Source: an uncultured Prevotellaceae bacterium (GTDB lineage Bacteria > Bacteroidota > Bacteroidia > Bacteroidales > Bacteroidaceae). Taken from it: 10,583 nt of DNA. The first letter of the stretch is position 1. Every line of letters starts with the position of its first letter. Below the pieces are notes generated by a model that searched no databases, was not told the DNA's origin, and was given only the letters and a program-made list of their open reading frames with translations. A program made the position numbers and the translations under genes. Below are positions 8,101 through 10,583 of the stretch, piece by piece. The DNA is taken from positions 1 through 10,583 of the forward strand of contig CAMZHP010000093.1 of assembly GCA_947306845.1 (NCBI GenBank). The letters are read 5' to 3'.

Positions 8101-8207
8101 GTTTGGAGGGCAGTGAGCTGCGCGGCGGCCTCGTTGTTATCCTGCGCCATTCCTGTTGCTGCCACTAGGAATAGCAAAATTGCCGCCATAAGACATCGTT
8201 GTTTCAT
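5175..8207 (-). CDS. Large exported MG2 (macroglobulin-like) domain protein, function unknown
   Basis: A 1010-residue protein with a signal peptide (MKQR, then a hydrophobic core; cleavage likely after A21, leaving an N-terminal Gln). Residues about 48-135 look like a macroglobulin MG2-type strand pattern: ERVYLHFDNTSYYKGEHIWY at 48-67, ending in GFYEVRAYTSWM. FYPEGGNLVSGIPT at 214-227 begins a second such domain. A conserved block follows at about 455-502 (DDNMLTYLLLSSEVKGF ... LLMVQGWTRYDF), known from the Bacteroidetes MG2/TonB-plug-like family. Residues about 675-745 sit where related proteins have a plug-like domain, but the DEVVV signature is absent. The C-terminus (TLYWNPYLTTDSEGFARVTF at 966-985, then VSAEG) is a recurrent ending in this family. 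No thioester motif of true alpha-2-macroglobulin is visible, so protease trapping by that mechanism is unlikely. First gene of a two-gene operon under the 8236-8267 promoter. Confidence 0.8.
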   Translation of the reverse strand: MKQRCLMAAILLFLVAATGMAQDNNEAAAQLTALQTNFEQFALKNPQERVYLHFDNTSYYKGEHIWYKAYVVEGSTLQPTNLSRILYVELVNPIGLPVETQKLVVNNGQASGSFLLKDTLNAGFYEVRAYTSWMLNFCPGNGHGWSRMKDILKKDFYAERVQHYLRGNAGIFSRVFPVFDAVEKGQYTQKRMPRLPKVTSSLIDDSKDKLKIDFYPEGGNLVSGIPTRVAFQAHSTEGRTLNIEGKLLRKGKEIGTFKTDYGGRGVFSVTCDEEDEAEEELVRGLKLSVNYEGKDYTFHLPKSHRRGYVLNVFSSGDILSTHIARNAKTPAEQIGLSITSRGNTLHSQVIDLRKVEQARLNFSKKDLMTGVNIFTLYNKEGKVIAQREVFVNNHDIEGTRLKVLMPETGIDMQPYKPVTVDCQLVDKDGQPVKNRSKMSIAITDGEYRDGTFADDNMLTYLLLSSEVKGFIPHPEYYFEKDDAEHRAALDQLLMVQGWTRYDFERMMNPEPWEPLMVIERGLNFRGRLVDDKGHYNGYDFWKQIKRPLWIYNEMRTPYNGISQAEIKTDSLGFFMFNINPFYGTSYLTLMVNEESAEEKGHFKAGLGGHLFRKYKKSHPLYLIDKHIIPLNPYSPVARNFDYYETKGLDQANVPNTFKQYMAKNTAPNEVVYYNRKDNAWNIQNIQVKGHRRWSETKDARPVAVIDVRELMTYLSNIFGSINDFHFLYGYGDAFKLVGNDMAKGGWWNPGAERDDSYQNNFGDSVFFANTSDRGDLAGPMVDPTASSAVGKVNSKRIYNRLMTHKDHRFDMAYGSFYNYMKLLLVLGLDGMNHTMVDNSDLGPYTAYRMVYGQEENLPMDMSFFPPDINFSKLCLYADTDDRSLIHQESRYLGLLNPFNPEGMNSSSHPLTSIIVFKTDPLYPAGHPEQDLYGFRINFQGLSEPDEFYRVDYSREPLPEGGDYRRTLYWNPYLTTDSEGFARVTFYNNGFSKSIAVSAEGMDKGGFIVSE

Positions 8208-8235
8208 TTCGTTTGGGATTTTTAGGGATTCTTTG

Positions 8236-8267
8236 CAAAAATAGATAGGTTTCTCCTTCTTTGCAAA
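8236..8267 (-). promoter_or_regulatory. Bacteroidetes-type promoter for the MG2-protein operon
   Basis: Read on the minus strand, TATTTTTG (TAnnTTTG) occupies 8243 down to 8236 and TTTG occupies 8267 down to 8264, with a 20-base spacer. Both boxes match the consensus. Transcription would begin near 8229, giving a leader of roughly 20 bases before the ATG at 8207. Both boxes lie in copies of an 11-base direct repeat, TTCTTTGCAAA (plus strand 8229-8239 and 8257-8267). Confidence 0.7.
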
Positions 8268-8271
8268 TGTT

Positions 8272-8302
8272 TTTCCCTATCATGGAGAGGGATTTCCCTA
8301 TC
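8272..8302. repeat. Direct and inverted repeats between the divergent promoters
   Basis: TTTCCCTATC occurs at 8272-8281 and again at 8293-8302, a 21-base step or about two helical turns. Between them AGGGA (8288-8292) is the inverse of TCCCT at 8274-8278 and 8295-8299. The cluster begins 5 bases upstream of the -33 box of the leftward promoter, where an activator could sit. No regulator is known; a binding-site role is an inference. Confidence 0.4.
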
Positions 8303-8373
8303 CATATCAAGGATTTTTCCTCCTTTCCCAAAATCTTCAGTCCATTGAAAGAAAGGATTGCTTGCCTGGTGAC

Positions 8374-8422
8374 AAAAAAAAAAGAAGAAGTTTGTGAGTG
8401 TGGATGCTATTTCATACCTTTG
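8374..8422 (+). promoter_or_regulatory. Bacteroidetes-type promoter for the flippase gene, with upstream A-tract
   Basis: TTTG at 8391-8394 and TACCTTTG (TAnnTTTG) at 8415-8422, spaced by 20 bases, match both boxes of the Bacteroidetes consensus. A run of ten adenines (8374-8383) lies just upstream of the -33 box, where an A-tract can bend DNA or contact the polymerase alpha subunit. Transcription would begin near 8429, about 30 bases before the ATG at 8459. Confidence 0.7.
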
Positions 8423-8458
8423 CAGAATTGACAAAAGAATGCTCATAGTTGAAATAGG

Positions 8459-9925
8459 ATGAGGGAAAAGAATCTGAAGCAGAAAGCTGCTGCAGGCATG
8501 GTGTGGACAGCGTTGAGCAAATACTCGACGACAGGCATCACTTTTGTGGCGGGCATCATTCTGGCTCGTCTGCTTACTCCACATGATTATGGATGCGTAG
8601 GACTGCTTGCCATTTTCATGTCTCTTGCATCCACTTTCATTGGGGCGGGTTTTGCAACTGCCCTTATACAAAAGAAAAATCCCACACAGACAGACTATTC
8701 CACCATATTCTTTTGGAATATGGGCATGGCAGTTGTCATGTATGTCATTTTGTTTTTCTCTGCTCCAACTATTTCCGCATTTTATGGAATACCATTGTTG
8801 TGCCCGGTGCTCAGGGTGCAAGCACTTGTGCTCATCATCAATGGTTTCAACCTCGTTCAGAGAAACCAACTTAGAAAGAAACTCAAGTTCAAAATCCTCT
8901 CAAAGGTAAGTATTATTACCTCGTTTTTGTCACTGATGGTAACCATCATAATGGCATATAATGGCTTCGGTGTATGGTCTTTGGTAACCCAGAATTTGCT
9001 TTCCGCCGCCATACCTGCTTTGGTGTTTTGGTTTTATGTGGGTTGGAGACCGTTGTTGGTCTTCTCATGGAAAAGCTTTCGTGAATTGTTCAGTTTCGGT
9101 GCGTATATCCTGTTGAGCAATATAGTCAATACTTTTGGAAAGGAATTACAGGGATTATTGATCGGAAAATTGTTCAACGCTTCCACTTTGGGCTATTATT
9201 CCAAGGCATCAGGAGCAGAACAGATGGCTTCCTATTCCATTAGTGGTGTGATTACGAGCGTGTCATTTCCTCTTTATGCTGAGGCTCAGGATGACAAAGT
9301 GGTATTGGGCAACATTATACGACGTCTGACGATGACCATCTCATATTTAACATTCCCATTCATGTTGCTCCTCATGTCTTTGGGCAAACCAATTTTCGTG
9401 TTGCTTTATTCTGAGCGGTGGTTGCCTAGCGTCATCTATTTTCAAGTGCTTTGTCTTGTAGGTATATCATCTTGTCTGCAGGCAATCAACACACAGAGCA
9501 TAGCAGCCATCGGTAAGAGCAAAGAAATGTTTTCATGGATTTTGATTAAGAGAGTGTTTGGAGCAAGCCTAATGATCATCGGACTTGTCCTCTATGGGAT
9601 GAAAGGGTTTCTTGTGGGTGTTGTCCTATACAACTATTTCTGCTATGCAGTCAATATTGGTCTGGTCTCAAAATATATTGGATATACATGGTACAGCCAA
9701 CTGAAAGATTTGATGCCCGTGACTCTTGTTTCATTTTTGGCTTTGGCAGCCAGTTACGGGTGTGAATGTATGTTCAGTCTTAACATGTATGTGGAGGGTG
9801 TCATCAAATTGTTCGTGTTCCTTTTTATTTATATAGGCTGGTCGTTGGTTTTCAAACCAGAGGCTTATACTTACACGCTCACAGTCATACCAGAAAGATT
9901 CAGATTTTGGAAAAGGTTTTCATAG
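8459..9925 (+). CDS. Wzx/TuaB-like polysaccharide (lipid-linked oligosaccharide) flippase
   Basis: A 488-residue integral inner-membrane protein of the MOP superfamily, in the Wzx/WzxC/TuaB branch that flips undecaprenyl-linked glycan units for capsule, exopolysaccharide or O-antigen assembly. Diagnostic segments are the N-terminal amphipathic KQKAAAGMVWTALSKY, ILARLLTPHDYG at 34-45, IGAGFATALIQKK at 61-73, RNQLRKKLKFK at 135-145, GFGVWSLVTQ at 169-178, and LLIGKLFNASTLGYYSKA near 233-250. About 12 to 14 hydrophobic segments are spread over the length, with a basic cytoplasmic end (ERFRFWKRFS). Length is normal for the family. The ATG follows its promoter by about 30 bases. Next downstream, in the same direction, is a LicD-family gene with its own promoter, which suggests a surface-glycan locus. 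The glycan carried cannot be read from the sequence. Base composition appears more A+T-rich than the metF side. Confidence 0.88.
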   Translation: MREKNLKQKAAAGMVWTALSKYSTTGITFVAGIILARLLTPHDYGCVGLLAIFMSLASTFIGAGFATALIQKKNPTQTDYSTIFFWNMGMAVVMYVILFFSAPTISAFYGIPLLCPVLRVQALVLIINGFNLVQRNQLRKKLKFKILSKVSIITSFLSLMVTIIMAYNGFGVWSLVTQNLLSAAIPALVFWFYVGWRPLLVFSWKSFRELFSFGAYILLSNIVNTFGKELQGLLIGKLFNASTLGYYSKASGAEQMASYSISGVITSVSFPLYAEAQDDKVVLGNIIRRLTMTISYLTFPFMLLLMSLGKPIFVLLYSERWLPSVIYFQVLCLVGISSCLQAINTQSIAAIGKSKEMFSWILIKRVFGASLMIIGLVLYGMKGFLVGVVLYNYFCYAVNIGLVSKYIGYTWYSQLKDLMPVTLVSFLALAASYGCECMFSLNMYVEGVIKLFVFLFIYIGWSLVFKPEAYTYTLTVIPERFRFWKRFS

Positions 9926-9957
9926 TAACCATCCGTTTGCAATTTGTTACTTCAAAT

Positions 9958-9988
9958 TTTGCGGTATGCTGGTTTTTTAGTATTTTTG
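9958..9988 (+). promoter_or_regulatory. Bacteroidetes-type promoter for the LicD-family gene
   Basis: TTTG at 9958-9961 and TATTTTTG (TAnnTTTG) at 9981-9988, spaced by 19 bases, match both boxes. Transcription would begin near 9995, about 20 bases before the ATG at 10016. The gene therefore need not rely on readthrough from the flippase, whose stop is 33 bases upstream of the -33 box. Confidence 0.65.
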
Positions 9989-10003
9989 CACAAATTTGCA
10001 AAA
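9984..10003. repeat. Inverted repeat overlapping the -7 box and start site
   Basis: TTTTGCA at 9984-9990 and TGCAAAA at 9997-10003 are exact inverses separated by 6 bases. They overlap the end of the -7 box and the predicted transcription start. This could be an operator, but TTTGCA is partly dictated by the -7 consensus, so chance is plausible. Confidence 0.35.
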
Positions 10004-10015
10004 CTTATAGTTGAC

Positions 10016-10583
10016 ATGGACAAAATTATCAACAAAGCCAAACAGGCTCTCTCTGGCCATCCTGTTCTCTTTTGGGTGGCAAAAGTAATTTTTGGACCAG
10101 TCACCAGATATAATGAACGGCAAATAATAGCACGCAAGCAACAAGTATTTCAGAAAAATGCTCGTGAAGTGCTAATGCTTTTTATCAACTGCATGGAGGA
10201 GCAAGAGGTAAAGTACACACTTGCCTTTGGCTCCGTACTCGGAGCTATACGCGAGCATGGCTTTATCAAGCATGACTTGGACATAGACATTGCTATGTGG
10301 AGTGATGATTTTAAGCCACAAATGGTAGATGCTCTTGAGCGCACAGGCTTTACATGGCTCTACTCTCATAAGGTAGATGATGGCAGACTAGGACGGGAGG
10401 ACACTTTCGTATATCAGGGGGTGAGGATAGACGTGTTCTATTTCTATCCTGCTGTTAATCAGCTGCCCTATTGTTGCGATTTTTTATTGGAGCAGGGGAT
10501 GACTTCCCACCAGCGATTGCCACGCAGAGTGGAAATACCCTACTCGAGAGTGCGCAGGAAAGTGGATTTTGAAGGGATGGAGG
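10016..10583 (+). CDS. LicD-family protein, 3' partial
   Basis: The frame opens at ATG 10016 and runs off the window end after 189 complete codons with no stop. The N-terminal 45 residues are basic and may associate with the membrane or a partner. Then comes the LicD/nucleotidyltransferase-like core: LAFGSVLGAIREHGFIKHDLDIDIAMW at about 69-95. Its G72-S73 and the acidic D87, D89 and D91 match the GS...DxD metal-binding pattern of this fold. A later RIDVFYF segment, near 143-149, would supply a further acidic residue. LicD proteins transfer phosphocholine or other phospho-groups onto surface glycans; the substrate here is unknown. It lies 90 bases after the flippase with its own promoter. The call rests on the core motif and the glycan context. 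The C-terminal half, which could refine the subfamily, is outside the window. Confidence 0.8.
   Translation, partial: MDKIINKAKQALSGHPVLFWVAKVIFGPVTRYNERQIIARKQQVFQKNAREVLMLFINCMEEQEVKYTLAFGSVLGAIREHGFIKHDLDIDIAMWSDDFKPQMVDALERTGFTWLYSHKVDDGRLGREDTFVYQGVRIDVFYFYPAVNQLPYCCDFLLEQGMTSHQRLPRRVEIPYSRVRRKVDFEGME

Noticed and set aside
5175..8207. The large exported protein as a true alpha-2-macroglobulin protease trap
   Set aside because: No CxEQ-type thioester motif is visible, and at 1010 residues it is shorter than bacterial alpha-2-macroglobulins; only the MG2-like domains support a resemblance.
8222..8869. A 215-codon open frame on the minus strand
   Set aside because: It overlaps the intergenic promoters and the flippase start, shows no recognisable motif, and has a low-complexity Phe run from the A-tract. 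It is a shadow frame.
9941..9960. AATTTG / CAAATT stem followed by Ts as a flippase terminator
   Set aside because: The six pairs are mostly A-T with only two following T residues, and the right arm overlaps the -33 box of the next promoter. Too weak to call.
1..10583. CRISPR array, tRNA, rRNA or insertion sequence
   Set aside because: No regularly spaced repeats, no transposase-like frame with terminal repeats, and no stretch resembling structural RNA was seen on reading both strands.

Overview
The window looks like a chromosomal segment of a Bacteroidales bacterium, most likely Prevotella or a close relative. Three things point there. The promoters have the Bacteroidetes form, TTTG at -33 and TAnnTTTG at -7. 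The gene order DNA polymerase delta-prime / PSP1-type RicT / GldH is typical of that phylum. The window also holds a large MG2-domain exported protein paired with a CarboxypepD_reg-like protein. Species cannot be fixed from the sequence alone.

Layout, left half (+ strand): a 5'-truncated metF (1-945); a promoter; then a compact unit holB (1051-2193), ricT (2235-3503) and gldH (3496-3999). gldH overlaps the end of ricT by 8 bases. A perfect 17-bp inverted repeat with a 7-base loop lies at 3523-3563, just after the ricT stop and inside the gldH signal-peptide codons. It is the most striking structure here that the gene calls do not explain.

Middle (- strand): a two-gene operon transcribed leftward. 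It has a 1010-residue exported protein with macroglobulin-like features (8207-5175), then a 389-residue exported protein with a carboxypeptidase-regulatory-like domain (5175-4006), coupled through a TAATG overlap. The operon converges on gldH with only 6 bases between stop codons. Its function is unknown; an envelope role is an inference.

Right side (+ strand): a 251-base divergent intergenic region (8208-8458) carries two good Bacteroidetes promoters and several short repeats. It is followed by a Wzx/TuaB-like polysaccharide flippase (8459-9925), another promoter, and a LicD-family protein running off the window end (10016-10583). These two genes look like the beginning of a surface-polysaccharide locus and appear richer in A+T than the left half.

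The window is therefore mostly housekeeping and envelope genes. The best candidates for something undescribed are the gldH/ricT hairpin, the MG2/CarboxypepD_reg pair, and the extra N-terminal cysteine pair of RicT.
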